From JAAYYM01 sp964638005 (GTDB lineage: Bacteria; Bacillota; Clostridia; Lachnospirales; Lachnospiraceae), in NCBI GenBank assembly GCA_964638005.1, contig CAZWXS010000022.1, positions 1 to 39,194 of the forward strand: a stretch of 39,194 nt of DNA. The letters run 5' to 3'. The first letter of the stretch is position 1. Every line of letters begins with the position of its first letter. The position numbers and the translations under genes were made by a program. Below, in pieces: positions 1-8,369 of this stretch. A model generated the notes under the pieces. That model had not been told where the DNA came from. It made no database searches and worked only from the letters and a program-made list of their open reading frames with translations.

Positions 1-124
1 GTAAATCTGTTTTTTGAATTTTCAGGGTTGGTTTATACTGTTTAGTTATCAAGGTACATTTGCCTGCAACACTGATTTTTACTGACAAAAAACAAGTTTT
101 AAATTTGTTCCTGTCGATGTGCGG
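1..124 (-). other. Probable rRNA operon leader (16S beyond left edge)
   Basis: On the minus strand this stretch follows a near-consensus promoter and contains no ORF. It includes the string GTACCTTGATAACTAAACAG, which resembles the CTTGA(A/T)AACT element found in leaders and spacers of clostridial rRNA operons, where antitermination signals sit. No 16S sequence is reached, so the mature rRNA would start left of position 1. The assignment rests on promoter strength plus this leader-like string; a tRNA cluster or another highly expressed operon is the alternative. Confidence 0.5.
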
Positions 125-131
125 CTTATAT

Positions 132-160
132 ATAGTATCATCGTGTCGAAAGAATGTCAA
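132..160 (-). promoter_or_regulatory. Strong sigma-A promoter, leftward
   Basis: On the minus strand a perfect TTGACA (-35, 155..160) is followed after exactly 17 bases by TACTAT (-10, 132..137). Transcription would begin near 124 and run off the left edge. The flanks are AT-rich. Its quality fits an rRNA or other high-output operon rather than the weakly conserved promoters of most genes here. Confidence 0.75.
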
Positions 161-199
161 TAATTTTATTCGAAATTTTTTGAGTTTTTTTATGAATTG

Positions 200-225
200 A
201 AAAAAGACACAACATCTTGTGTCTT
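200..225 (-). terminator. Rho-independent terminator of the LysM-DUF5711-CvpA operon
   Basis: AAGACACAA (204..212) and TTGTGTCTT (217..225) form a perfect 9-bp stem with a 4-base loop. On the minus strand the stem runs directly into a run of T (200..205). It lies 33 bases beyond the CvpA-like stop codon and just upstream of the leftward rRNA-type promoter, insulating the two units. Confidence 0.88.
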
Positions 226-257
226 CCCTCCCTAAATAGCCCTATTATAGCGTTTCT

Positions 258-953
258 TTACACTCCTGTAATGAACTTTGCAAGCAGATTATTATTGAAC
301 AGGATTGTCAGTATTACACTGTCGTTAATATAAGTAAGCATTTGGCTTCCGATCGTATTGCCGAAAAAGATGATTGCAACAAAGAATCCCACCCATACAA
401 TAATCAAACCTTTAATAAGACCTGCAAAAAGTCCCAACAGCTTGTTAAAGCCTTTGATGATCGGAATTTTGGCTATGATGTCGGCAGAGAATATGATAAA
501 CCAGATGAATATCCACAACATCAGAAAACTTCCTATGAAGGAAATGGCATTGATAATCATCTTGGCCAGATACCCGGCTACATATTCTTCAAACAGTGAG
601 ACCATCAGCGCCTGATATACCTCTGCTTTATTGTTGCTGATCAGGCATGACGTGATGATTTCCGGCAAATCATAAGATTCTATCGTCTTAATCTGATTTT
701 CTTCTATTGTATTGTCATATTGTGCATTGTTATCCGCAAATACCTCAACGACCTTTGTCTTCAGATGGTCGTATACCTTTGTGTGATTGGTCAGGTAATT
801 GCTTATGTACGGCGATATGACTGTTACGACGCATATGACCAATATAATGGTAAACAGTGAAATCGCAATCCGCAAAAATCCTTTGCGGTATCCGTTTACT
901 GCACTGATTGCAAGTATTGCGACCACTACTGCCAGCAAAATATTAATTTCCAT
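258..953 (-). CDS. CvpA-family membrane protein
   Basis: Integral membrane protein of 231 aa, last gene of a three-gene leftward operon. It has two N-terminal hydrophobic segments (about 5-22 and 29-50) separated by a short basic turn (GYRKGF, the CvpA-like hallmark). A soluble stretch of about 85 residues follows, then two more membrane segments (about 130-155 and 170-200) with a Gly-rich turn (LLGLFAGLIKG). This matches the CvpA (colicin V production) family, whose biochemical role is poorly defined. The start ATG has AGGGG ten bases upstream. Its partners are a DUF5711 protein and a LysM protein, so an envelope role is likely but inferred. Confidence 0.8.
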   Translation of the reverse strand: MEINILLAVVVAILAISAVNGYRKGFLRIAISLFTIILVICVVTVISPYISNYLTNHTKVYDHLKTKVVEVFADNNAQYDNTIEENQIKTIESYDLPEIITSCLISNNKAEVYQALMVSLFEEYVAGYLAKMIINAISFIGSFLMLWIFIWFIIFSADIIAKIPIIKGFNKLLGLFAGLIKGLIIVWVGFFVAIIFFGNTIGSQMLTYINDSVILTILFNNNLLAKFITGV

Positions 954-984
954 TTCTTTTGACCCCTTGTACGTTCATCAAATC

Positions 985-2175
985 CTATTTTAATCTGATT
1001 TCCTCAGCCCTGTTTCCTGAAATCAATATGAACTTCGTCATACTGTCAGTGGGAATGAGAGTCAGAACAGATTTGTCAAAAGTCCCCCCGAACTTTTCTG
1101 TTCCTCGTATATTATACACCAAGCATTCCGAACTGTTATATATGATGATCAAATCTCCGTGCAATACAATGTCTGTATATTCCATATCGAATTTCTTGGT
1201 AAATACCTTGCTTCCGGTCTCATTGTATACATCGATCCTGTATTTTGCCTCGCTGCTTCCTTCTAAGAACACAAGCCCTGTATATTTCTCTCCATGAAAT
1301 ACACTCTCTATTTCTTCTGTCAACGGCAGTTCAAATTCGCTGGTCGGCTTTTGATTTCCCCTGTAGATTACAAATTTGTTGTCTCCTACCGCAATGGATG
1401 TTTCATTGTTGACAAAGTCCACATAGGGAACCACTGTGTCTGAATAGCTGAAACCACTGACGAAATTATCGATCTCATTTTGCCCGACAGATCCAAAGTT
1501 ATAGAATCCTACGGTCGTCGTCAGCTTGCCGCTGTCGATGAACAGATAAGATATTGCCAATTTGATGCCATCGTCTGACAGAGCTATATTGAACGGGTAT
1601 CCACTGATTGCCATGGTTGTCTTGATATCGGCTACTGTCTCACCGGTCGAATTGTATACGCGCACCCATGTTGTTCCACCGTCCTCTAATATCGCTGCTA
1701 CCATACCGCTCGCAGACACACAGAACTTCTGAACCGGCAGCATGGCATCTATCTCTCCGCATTTGCCTGCCGTATTAAGCACATAGATCATGGTTCCTTT
1801 ATAATCACCAAGTGCCACATACTCTCCCGATACATCTACCATAGGATTTTGCATCTCATACGTCTCGTTCCAGAGTCGTTCGTTATCCATGGTAAATGCA
1901 GTTGCACCGTCCTGGCTGAATTTGAGGATATTTCCGTTATAATTCATATAGGAGGCCGTTGTTGTTTCTTCAAACTCTACTCTCTTCAGCACTTCATAAC
2001 TTGTATATACCATGTTTTGATAATTATAGTACAGTCCGATCGTAACTGCCGCTATGACAAGCAATACCAGTACAACGCGGTAAAAAATCGTCAATCTGTG
2101 TCGAATCAGTTTTTGACGAAATTCATTCTTTTCATTATTTTCTTTTTTCTGAAAGTATATTTTTGCACGAGACAT
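985..2175 (-). CDS. DUF5711-family membrane-anchored beta-propeller-like protein
   Basis: A 396-aa protein with a basic cytoplasmic N-terminus, one membrane anchor (about 31-50) and a long extracytoplasmic part. The body is built of repeating strand-turn units such as VDVSGEYVALGD, CVSASGMVAAI and IALSDDGIKLAISY. These resemble WD40/TolB-type propeller blades and fit DUF5711, a family common in Lachnospiraceae next to CvpA-like genes. No catalytic motif is visible. It sits 31 bases upstream of the CvpA-like gene and 55 bases after the LysM gene in the same operon. A sensing or scaffold role at the membrane is inference only. Confidence 0.75.
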   Translation of the reverse strand: MSRAKIYFQKKENNEKNEFRQKLIRHRLTIFYRVVLVLLVIAAVTIGLYYNYQNMVYTSYEVLKRVEFEETTTASYMNYNGNILKFSQDGATAFTMDNERLWNETYEMQNPMVDVSGEYVALGDYKGTMIYVLNTAGKCGEIDAMLPVQKFCVSASGMVAAILEDGGTTWVRVYNSTGETVADIKTTMAISGYPFNIALSDDGIKLAISYLFIDSGKLTTTVGFYNFGSVGQNEIDNFVSGFSYSDTVVPYVDFVNNETSIAVGDNKFVIYRGNQKPTSEFELPLTEEIESVFHGEKYTGLVFLEGSSEAKYRIDVYNETGSKVFTKKFDMEYTDIVLHGDLIIIYNSSECLVYNIRGTEKFGGTFDKSVLTLIPTDSMTKFILISGNRAEEIRLK

Positions 2176-2230
2176 CTTGTCCTATACATCCTTTGATTGA
2201 TTTCTTTGTGTAGAGTATATCATAAACCCA

Positions 2231-3451
2231 CTATGGAAGCAAAATTTTCTGACCGCAGAGGATGATATCCTTATTACTGATTTGATTTAACTCGCATATG
2301 GAATCTACCATGTCTCGCGTCTGATAGAACTGCATACTGATGCGTGCCAGCGTATCTCCTTTTTTTACAGTGTATGTTTGATTGTCTGCAATTTCGGTTG
2401 CCGGTGCTGCGTCAAGTATGACTGTTTCCTGTATCTCTTGTTCTGTTTCTTCTATATTTATTGTCGTATAATCTGCTGTCTGGGTATCTGTCTTGTCCAC
2501 AAGCGCTTCACCCGCTGCTTCTGCCGCTGTCTCCTCCGTTGCTATTGTCTGTTCTGTCACGCCCTCTTCTGTATTCTTCGCCTGCTCCTCTGCCATGATC
2601 TGTTCTGTTTCTTTCGCTGTATTCTCTTCATATGCCGCCTGCATCATACTTTCATCTTCGGACAAGGTTGATGATATTTCGACAAGTGCAACTTCCATCG
2701 CCTGCATTTTTTCATAATTATTTATCATGGTAATTCCGATTGCAAGTACCAATATTGCAAGGAATGAACTGGCACAAGACAGCACTGTGACCATCTTACC
2801 GTGTCTTACGATTTCTTTGCGTTCCTTCATGATTTGTCGAAATTGTTCTATTGCAGGCTCTTCCTGCATATCCTCATTGCTGATACGATTTTCGTTCTGC
2901 TGTTCAACCATATATGTCTGCATGGCTTCATTTCGGGCGTAGTAAATGTAGTAGCCTTCCTGTCTTTGCATACCGCTCAGATCTGCCAGATAGTACTCTG
3001 TCTCTATATCGCTCAGCTGGATGAATATCTTGCTTCCTTCTTGAAAAAAATGTCTGTGTATTTCCTCCATGGACTTGATGTCACCTTCACAGGCCCATCC
3101 CACGATTTCCAGATCCGTAAAATATTCGTTTCCTGCAATGTTCAGCTTTTCCCATGCCTCTGCATGAACCTCTATACTACTGTGAAAAACAGTGCCTATA
3201 TCGACACTGATTGCTCCGTCAATAAATATGTACTGCCTGTCCTTTGTTGCAATTGTCTTGCCAAACAGGACAAAACCCGTATCTGAGTTTCTCTCGAACT
3301 GTTGGTTCAGATAACTCTTCACATAATCTTCTGTGTAGATTTTAACCTTATCTCCGACCGTTCCGATCTGACGTATATTCTTAGGCAATCGAATCAGATT
3401 TTCAGCTCTCATCATGTCAGCATTTGCACTATTATAAATAATCTCGACCAT
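2231..3451 (-). CDS. Membrane LysM protein with JAB/MPN-like N-terminal domain
   Basis: A 406-aa protein and first gene of its operon. Residues about 35-182 look like a JAB1/MPN fold: GFVLFGK, then IDGAISV, then IVGWACEG (113-123 region), then EGYYIYYARNEAMQTYM. The catalytic HxHP that normally follows the VGW motif is replaced by ACEG, so the domain is probably not a working metallopeptidase. A membrane segment at about 220-243 is followed by an acidic, Thr/Glu/Ala-rich linker. A C-terminal LysM domain (about 360-406, from YTVKKGDTLARIS) would bind peptidoglycan outside the cell. The start has a good AAGGTGG ribosome site. The topology suggests a link between a cytoplasmic MPN-like module and the wall. 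LysM is certain; MPN is my reading of the pattern. Confidence 0.75.
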   Translation of the reverse strand: MVEIIYNSANADMMRAENLIRLPKNIRQIGTVGDKVKIYTEDYVKSYLNQQFERNSDTGFVLFGKTIATKDRQYIFIDGAISVDIGTVFHSSIEVHAEAWEKLNIAGNEYFTDLEIVGWACEGDIKSMEEIHRHFFQEGSKIFIQLSDIETEYYLADLSGMQRQEGYYIYYARNEAMQTYMVEQQNENRISNEDMQEEPAIEQFRQIMKERKEIVRHGKMVTVLSCASSFLAILVLAIGITMINNYEKMQAMEVALVEISSTLSEDESMMQAAYEENTAKETEQIMAEEQAKNTEEGVTEQTIATEETAAEAAGEALVDKTDTQTADYTTINIEETEQEIQETVILDAAPATEIADNQTYTVKKGDTLARISMQFYQTRDMVDSICELNQISNKDIILCGQKILLP

Positions 3452-3555
3452 ATTCTATTTGCCACCTTCCCGGATATGTATATTGTTTCGGGACAATATT
3501 ACCATATTCCGAGTGCGGTTCTTAGTGTTTCCTGTCGAACACCTCTGTAAATATC

Positions 3556-3580
3556 AAAAAAATAGAGCCTAAGCCCTATT
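3556..3580 (-). terminator. Terminator of the lacI-manA-kinase operon
   Basis: On the minus strand AATAGGGC and GCTCTATT (3561..3568 and 3573..3580) form an 8-bp stem with one G-T pair and a TTAG loop, followed by seven T. The kinase stop codon (3576..3578) lies inside the stem, so the last codons double as terminator sequence. Confidence 0.82.
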
Positions 3581-4451
3581 CTTTTCCTGCTGCCCACTTT
3601 GCAAGCTGGATTGCTCCCATGATGCCTTGATTGTCATTCAGGCTTGCGGGAACGATGTAGTTGTCTATATCTTGTAATTCTTTTGTATTGATATAACCGT
3701 TAATCATCTCAAGTGTCTTTTTTCGTATTTTAGGAAAGAGCTGCTCCTGATGCATAACACCACCACCGAGAATAATCTTCTGCGGAGAAATTGTCATAAT
3801 ATAATCGACCAGCGCCTGTGCAATGTAGTAAGATTCTATTTCCCATACTTCATCTCGATCTGTCAGTTCAACCGCCTTCTTACCCCAACGCTTCTCGATT
3901 GCGGGACCTGCTGCCATGCCCTCGAGACAGGTTCCGTGATAAGGGCACCATCCTTCAAAGGTATCATCGGGATGTTTGCGGAGCAATATATGTCCTGCTT
4001 CGGGATGCAGCATGCCATGAACCAGCTTGCCGTCAATGCCGATGCCGACTCCGACTCCTGTTCCGATTGTAATATAGATCACATTGTTTAGACTCCTGGC
4101 GCATCCAAATGTCATTTCACCGAGACAGGAACCATTGACATCCGTATCCAATTCTATCGGTATATTGAGTGCGTTCTTGATATTTCCGACCAGATCATAT
4201 CCCTTCCATGCCAGTTTCGGTGTATCAAGGATGTGTCCGTATGTACTTGAACCCTTGTTGACATCCACCGGTCCGAATGATCCGATGCCCAGAGATACGA
4301 TATCCTTGTCTTTAAAATATGCAATAATGTCCGGTATGGTTTCCTCCGGTGTTCTCGTAGGAATCGATACCTGCTCCAATATTGTGCCATCCTCTAATCC
4401 AATGGCGCAGACCATCTTGGTTCCGCCTGCTTCCAGTGCTCCAAACTTCAT
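3576..4451 (-). CDS. ROK-family fructokinase / mannokinase
   Basis: Cytoplasmic sugar kinase of 291 aa that phosphorylates a hexose (fructose or mannose) with ATP. The N-terminal phosphate-binding motif LEAGGTK is at 6-12. The catalytic Asp is probably D104 in TDVNG. A zinc site of the bacterial fructokinase type is formed by H154, C169, H172 and C175 (CPYHGTC). Length is normal for the family. It follows manA by 66 bases and has a strong GGGAGGG ribosome site. Next to a mannose-6-phosphate isomerase, a mannokinase role (as for GmuE beside GmuF in Bacillus glucomannan use) is as plausible as fructokinase; sequence alone does not decide. Confidence 0.88.
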   Translation of the reverse strand: MKFGALEAGGTKMVCAIGLEDGTILEQVSIPTRTPEETIPDIIAYFKDKDIVSLGIGSFGPVDVNKGSSTYGHILDTPKLAWKGYDLVGNIKNALNIPIELDTDVNGSCLGEMTFGCARSLNNVIYITIGTGVGVGIGIDGKLVHGMLHPEAGHILLRKHPDDTFEGWCPYHGTCLEGMAAGPAIEKRWGKKAVELTDRDEVWEIESYYIAQALVDYIMTISPQKIILGGGVMHQEQLFPKIRKKTLEMINGYINTKELQDIDNYIVPASLNDNQGIMGAIQLAKWAAGKE

Positions 4452-4517
4452 GTTGTTTCCCTCCCTGATTATCCTTTTTCCTTCATGAATATTCTCTTCA
4501 GCGAAACCTGTTCCTTG

Positions 4518-5381
4518 TTAAACGGCAGATATCAATATCTCCAATTGACCGGACATTGTATACGCTCCGTAACCGGATGGTACGATGAAAGAGTCTCCGC
4601 CTCTAATTATATGTCCGTCTACTTCTCCTTGTCCATTCAAAATACTCACAATTTGAAATGCTCTATCTTGTGTAAATTGCTGTTTTTTTTCTATCTGATA
4701 ATGATGTACCGTATAATAACGGCATTCCACAAGCGTCGATTCATCATCACCAACGTATGCAGGTTTTTCTTCAAAGGGAGCTTTAATGACATCTATGCTT
4801 TGCTGTAAATGCAGCTCACGTGGTTTTCCATCCTTCAGTCTTCCATAATCATAGAGGCGATATGTGATATCACTGCTCTGTTGTATCTCCATGATATCCG
4901 TACCATGCTTGATTGCATGAATCGTTCCCGGCTCTATCTGAAAAAAGTCACCCTTTTTCAGCGGTATCTCCCGCAGCAATTCATCCCAGCGGCCACCGTT
5001 GATCATATCGGCAACTTCCTGCCGATTTTTTGCATTGTGTCCGATGATGATCGTTCCATCCTCGGCACAATCCAATACATACCAGCATTCTGTCTTGCCA
5101 AGAGAACCGTTCTCATGCGCTCCGGCATATGCGTCATCGGGATGAACCTGAATGCTCAGATCGTCTCTGGCTTCTATTTTCTTTACCAGCAGAGGGAAGA
5201 CCTCTCCTTCCACATTCCCGAAAAGTTCTCTGTTCGTCTTCCACAGCTCTGACAATTTCTTTCCTTTATGTGTACCTGATGCCGCTTTGCAATCTCCATG
5301 CTCGTGTGCACTGATGGTCCATATTTCACGACCCCATATCAGGTCTATAATCACCGGTTCAAAAAAAAGTATCTCTTTCAT
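4518..5381 (-). CDS. manA: Mannose-6-phosphate isomerase, class I
   Basis: Interconverts mannose-6-phosphate and fructose-6-phosphate in the cytoplasm. The 287-aa protein is a short Firmicute-type cupin enzyme. Zinc ligands are visible as Q78 and H80 (SIQVHPDD), E98 (GKTECWYVL) and H155 (PGTIHAI). The ATG at 5381 was chosen because GAGAGG lies about ten bases upstream and because the family starts with this KEILFFEP-type segment; the reading frame stays open further upstream into lacI, but without family similarity. Only four bases separate it from the lacI stop, so the two are co-transcribed. With the downstream ROK kinase it would feed mannose or mannan-derived sugar into glycolysis. Confidence 0.93.
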   Translation of the reverse strand: MKEILFFEPVIIDLIWGREIWTISAHEHGDCKAASGTHKGKKLSELWKTNRELFGNVEGEVFPLLVKKIEARDDLSIQVHPDDAYAGAHENGSLGKTECWYVLDCAEDGTIIIGHNAKNRQEVADMINGGRWDELLREIPLKKGDFFQIEPGTIHAIKHGTDIMEIQQSSDITYRLYDYGRLKDGKPRELHLQQSIDVIKAPFEEKPAYVGDDESTLVECRYYTVHHYQIEKKQQFTQDRAFQIVSILNGQGEVDGHIIRGGDSFIVPSGYGAYTMSGQLEILISAV

Positions 5382-5385
5382 GTCC

Positions 5386-6396
5386 TTATTTCCTCTCTGC
5401 AACTGAATTTCTGATGACCAGATGTCCACTGATGACCTTACGGCCGGGTGAATTGTCCTTACCTGTAATGCTCTGTATAATGGATTCTATCGCCATAGAT
5501 GCCATGACCTCCAGATCCACTGCAAATGTTGTCAGCGGCGGCTTGCATATCGTGGCGTAGATATAGTCATCATATCCTACAACCGACACATCCTCCGGCA
5601 CCCGAAAACCTTTTTTCTTCAATGCTTCCACGACAATATATGCCACCTCATCACAGTTACATACAAATGCTTCCGGCATTTCCTGCGGAAAATCAAATTC
5701 GCTGAACAACTGCCCGTTCTCGTCTCTGTCCTTAATGACCCAATCTTCACGCTGCACTATATCATGCTGCAGCAGCGACTTGTAATATCCCAGATATCTG
5801 TCCAGAATACTGCTCGTTGCAAATCGGTCTCCGACAAATCCGATCTTGGTATGTCCTTGATCGATTAAATAGTTGGTCAGCAGATAGCTTCCATAAACGT
5901 TGTCACTAACAATGGAATCCACGGATGAATGTTCGTCATAGAAATCCAGAAAAATATATGATATGCCGGACTGCCTGATCTTTTCAATATATCCTTTATG
6001 CAGCTGTCCCAGAATTACGATTCCGTCAATCTTGTGATTCGTCAGCATATTCGGAAGTACACCTGCATCTTCATCTTTCTTTGAGAGGATTTCCATGATT
6101 CCGTAGTAGTTCTGTTTGCCGAGTTTGATAATCATATTATTGTACAGCTTTGAATAAAATGCCGTCTCATCCTCAACAAACCGACGAGCAATCAGAATTC
6201 CGATATTATAACTTTGATATGGCTCCGGTGCACTGCCTGCCAGATTATAGCGGTACCCCATATCATCTGCCCTTTTTCTGATTTTTTCGCGCATCTCCAT
6301 GCTGACACCGTCTTTGCCGGACAATGCCTTGGATACGGATACGGTGCTGATATTCAATGACCGTGCAATATCTTTCATAGTGACTTGTTTTGCCAT
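5386..6396 (-). CDS. LacI-family transcriptional regulator
   Basis: A 336-aa sugar-responsive repressor. Residues 4-50 hold the LacI helix-turn-helix and hinge (VTMKDIARSLNISTVSVSKA, then MREKIRKRADDMGY). The rest is a periplasmic-binding-protein-like effector domain (IGILIARRF, IVSDNVYGSYLL, VVGYDDYIYA). It is the first gene of the operon with manA and a ROK kinase, so it probably controls its own operon in response to a mannose- or fructose-related ligand. A palindrome over its -35 region and a TGCTAACGTT half-palindrome at -10 are candidate operators. The start has a GGGGGGAAG ribosome site. Confidence 0.92.
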   Translation of the reverse strand: MAKQVTMKDIARSLNISTVSVSKALSGKDGVSMEMREKIRKRADDMGYRYNLAGSAPEPYQSYNIGILIARRFVEDETAFYSKLYNNMIIKLGKQNYYGIMEILSKKDEDAGVLPNMLTNHKIDGIVILGQLHKGYIEKIRQSGISYIFLDFYDEHSSVDSIVSDNVYGSYLLTNYLIDQGHTKIGFVGDRFATSSILDRYLGYYKSLLQHDIVQREDWVIKDRDENGQLFSEFDFPQEMPEAFVCNCDEVAYIVVEALKKKGFRVPEDVSVVGYDDYIYATICKPPLTTFAVDLEVMASMAIESIIQSITGKDNSPGRKVISGHLVIRNSVAERK

Positions 6397-6434
6397 AGCT
6401 TTCTTCCCCCCATTCGGAAATTACCAACAACGTT

Positions 6435-6478
6435 AGCATACCATAAACACTTTTTTTCGTAAAGTAAATTTACCTAAC
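6435..6478 (-). promoter_or_regulatory. lacI operon promoter with candidate operator
   Basis: On the minus strand TTTACG (6458..6463) and TATGCT (6435..6440) are separated by 17 bases. A near-palindrome, GTTAGGTAAATTTACTTTAC (6459..6478, symmetric at 16 of 20 positions and centred on AAATTT), overlaps the -35. Downstream of it TGCTAACGTT covers the -10. Either could be the site of the LacI-family protein encoded immediately downstream. The promoter is good; the operator assignment is inference. Confidence 0.5.
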
Positions 6479-6493
6479 AAACTATAGTTGTAT

Positions 6494-6534
6494 AAAAAAC
6501 ACCGGATAGTCCCTATCGGTCTTATCCGGTGTTT
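6494..6534 (-). terminator. Terminator of the pentose/transketolase operon
   Basis: AAACACCGGATA (6497..6508) and TATCCGGTGTTT (6523..6534) form a perfect 12-bp stem with a 14-base loop. On the minus strand it leads into a T-run. It lies 21 bases after the transketolase C-subunit stop. Confidence 0.92.
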
Positions 6535-6555
6535 CTCTCTTTAATCTCTATGGTT

Positions 6556-7494
6556 TTATAAAAATGCCTTGACCTGTTTATAGATTCCTTCTGCATCCAG
6601 AAGATACTTGTGTATCAATTCTCCTGCCGATCCGGACTCTCCGTATACGTCACGCATTCCGATCTTATATACCGGTGTAGGACATTTCTCGGAAAGAGTA
6701 TCACATACAGCACTTCCCAATCCGCCAATGATGGAGTGTTCTTCTGCTGTAACCACTTTTCCTGTCTTCTTAGCAGATGCAATAATCAACTCTTCATCTA
6801 ACGGCTTGATTGTATGGATATTGATCACTTCCGCATCTATACCGTCTGCTGCTAACATTTTAGCTGCTTCCAATGATTCCGGAACTGTGAGGCCGGTTGC
6901 TACGATCGTAACATCCTTACCCTCTTTCAACACGATGCCTTTGCCCATTTCAAACCGATAGGTTGCTTCGTCGTTAAATACCGGAACGGCTGCACGTCCA
7001 AATCTCAGATAGACCGGTCCTACATATTCATATGCTGCCTTAACTGCCGCTCTTGCCTCTACATCATCTGCCGGGCTGATAATGACCATACCGGGAATCG
7101 TTCTCATAAGAGCAATGTCTTCGTTACACTGGTGTGAAGCACCGTCTTCGCCGACCGAGATACCGGCATGCGTTGCACCAATCTTCACATTCAGGTGAGG
7201 ATAGCCGATGCTGTTTCTGACCTGTTCAAAGGCACGTCCTGCCGAGAACATTGCAAAAGAACTTGCAAAAGGTACCTTGCCTGTTGCTGCCAGTCCTGCT
7301 GCAATACAAGTCATATTGGCCTCTGCAATACCACAATTGATATGTTTGTCCGGATGTGCTTTCAAAAAGATATCCGTCTTGGTTGCTGCTGCAAGATCTG
7401 CGGTAAGCACTACAAGATCATCATGCTCGTTGCCGATTTCTACAAGTGCATTTCCATAACTGACTCTGGTTGCGATCTTCTTTACTTCTGACAT
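6556..7494 (-). CDS. Transketolase, C-terminal subunit
   Basis: Carries the pyrimidine-binding and C-terminal domains of a split transketolase (312 aa). The catalytic Glu that activates thiamine diphosphate is E58 in GIAEANM, followed by GLAATGKVPFASSFAMF. The typical YLRFGRAAVPV linker and a C-terminal domain (VTIVATGLTV, VVTAEEHSIIGG) follow. It must pair with the N-terminal subunit encoded just upstream; the two genes overlap by 13 bases, which suits translational coupling for a 1:1 complex. The split form is normal in Clostridia and Archaea. The ribosome site is AGGTGAAG inside the upstream gene. The role here is to recycle xylulose-5-phosphate made by the operon. Confidence 0.95.
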   Translation of the reverse strand: MSEVKKIATRVSYGNALVEIGNEHDDLVVLTADLAAATKTDIFLKAHPDKHINCGIAEANMTCIAAGLAATGKVPFASSFAMFSAGRAFEQVRNSIGYPHLNVKIGATHAGISVGEDGASHQCNEDIALMRTIPGMVIISPADDVEARAAVKAAYEYVGPVYLRFGRAAVPVFNDEATYRFEMGKGIVLKEGKDVTIVATGLTVPESLEAAKMLAADGIDAEVINIHTIKPLDEELIIASAKKTGKVVTAEEHSIIGGLGSAVCDTLSEKCPTPVYKIGMRDVYGESGSAGELIHKYLLDAEGIYKQVKAFL

Positions 7495-8318
7495 AGTGCT
7501 TCACCTACTTTCTCCAAATCTGCCATGGCAATCGCATACTGCTCATCATTCGGTGCTACTCCATGCCATGCCACATTATTCTCCATAAAGGAAACTCCCT
7601 TGCCCTTCAAACTCTTTGCTATAATGGCTGTCGGCATTCCCTTTGTATTTCTTGCCTCTTCAAATGCTGCTCTCAATTCATCAAAATTGTGTGCGCTGCA
7701 ATTGATTACATGGAAGTTAAATGCCTTAAACTTCTCATCTATCGGATACGGACTGCATACCTCTGTGATCGGTCCGTCAATCTGCAGATTGTTATTATCA
7801 ACAATCACAACCAGATTGTCTAATTTCTTATGTCCCGCAAACATTGCTGCTTCCCATACCTGACCCTCTGCCAGCTCACCGTCGCCGAGTAATGTATAGA
7901 CTCTGTAACTGTCATTTGACAACTTTGCAGATAATGCCATGCCTGTTGCCACGGAAATACCTTGTCCAAGAGAACCACTGCACATGTCCACGCCGGGAGT
8001 ATGCTGCATGCAAGGATGTCCCTGCAGATATGAGCCCAGGTGACGCAATGTCTTCAGATCTTCTACAGGAAAATAACCTCTGTATGCGAGTGCCGAATAA
8101 AGACCGGGTGCCGTATGTCCCTTTGATAATACAAAACGGTCCCTATCCTCTTTCTTTGGATTCTTGGGATCAATATTCATTTCCTCAAAATACAGATATG
8201 TGTAAATATCTGCTGCCGAGAGAGATCCGCCCGGATGACCTGCCTTTGCACCATGCACCGCTGTTACAATGCCTTTGCGGATTTCATTGGCTTGTTTTTG
8301 TAGTTCCAATGTGTTCAT
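7482..8318 (-). CDS. Transketolase, N-terminal subunit
   Basis: Thiamine-diphosphate-binding half of a split transketolase (278 aa). GDGELAEGQVWEA (145-157) with VDNNNLQ (173-179) forms the TPP/metal motif. The substrate-binding HPGG and LSKGHTAPGLY segments are also present. The ATG at 8318 was chosen because AAGGAG lies about eight bases upstream and family members begin with this short helix; an in-frame ATG 36 bases further upstream lacks a ribosome site. It is third in the kinase-epimerase-transketolase operon. Confidence 0.95.
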   Translation of the reverse strand: MNTLELQKQANEIRKGIVTAVHGAKAGHPGGSLSAADIYTYLYFEEMNIDPKNPKKEDRDRFVLSKGHTAPGLYSALAYRGYFPVEDLKTLRHLGSYLQGHPCMQHTPGVDMCSGSLGQGISVATGMALSAKLSNDSYRVYTLLGDGELAEGQVWEAAMFAGHKKLDNLVVIVDNNNLQIDGPITEVCSPYPIDEKFKAFNFHVINCSAHNFDELRAAFEEARNTKGMPTAIIAKSLKGKGVSFMENNVAWHGVAPNDEQYAIAMADLEKVGEALCQK

Positions 8319-8369
8319 GTGGTATTCTCCTTCTTTAAATTTTAGTGCGAGCAAAATTGCAAAACTATT

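Noticed and set aside
2801..3286. Plus-strand ORF of 161 aa opposite the LysM gene
   Set aside because: Cys/Phe-rich antisense reading with no ribosome site; the minus-strand protein has clear LysM and MPN-like patterns.
6435..6449. Catabolite-control (cre) site at the lacI -10
   Set aside because: TGCTAACGTTGTTG keeps only the left half of the TGNNANCGNTNNCA pattern, so CcpA control is not supported; a local LacI operator is more likely.
7844..8338. Plus-strand ORF of 164 aa opposite the transketolase N subunit
   Set aside because: Shadow of a well-conserved gene; no ribosome site or domain pattern.
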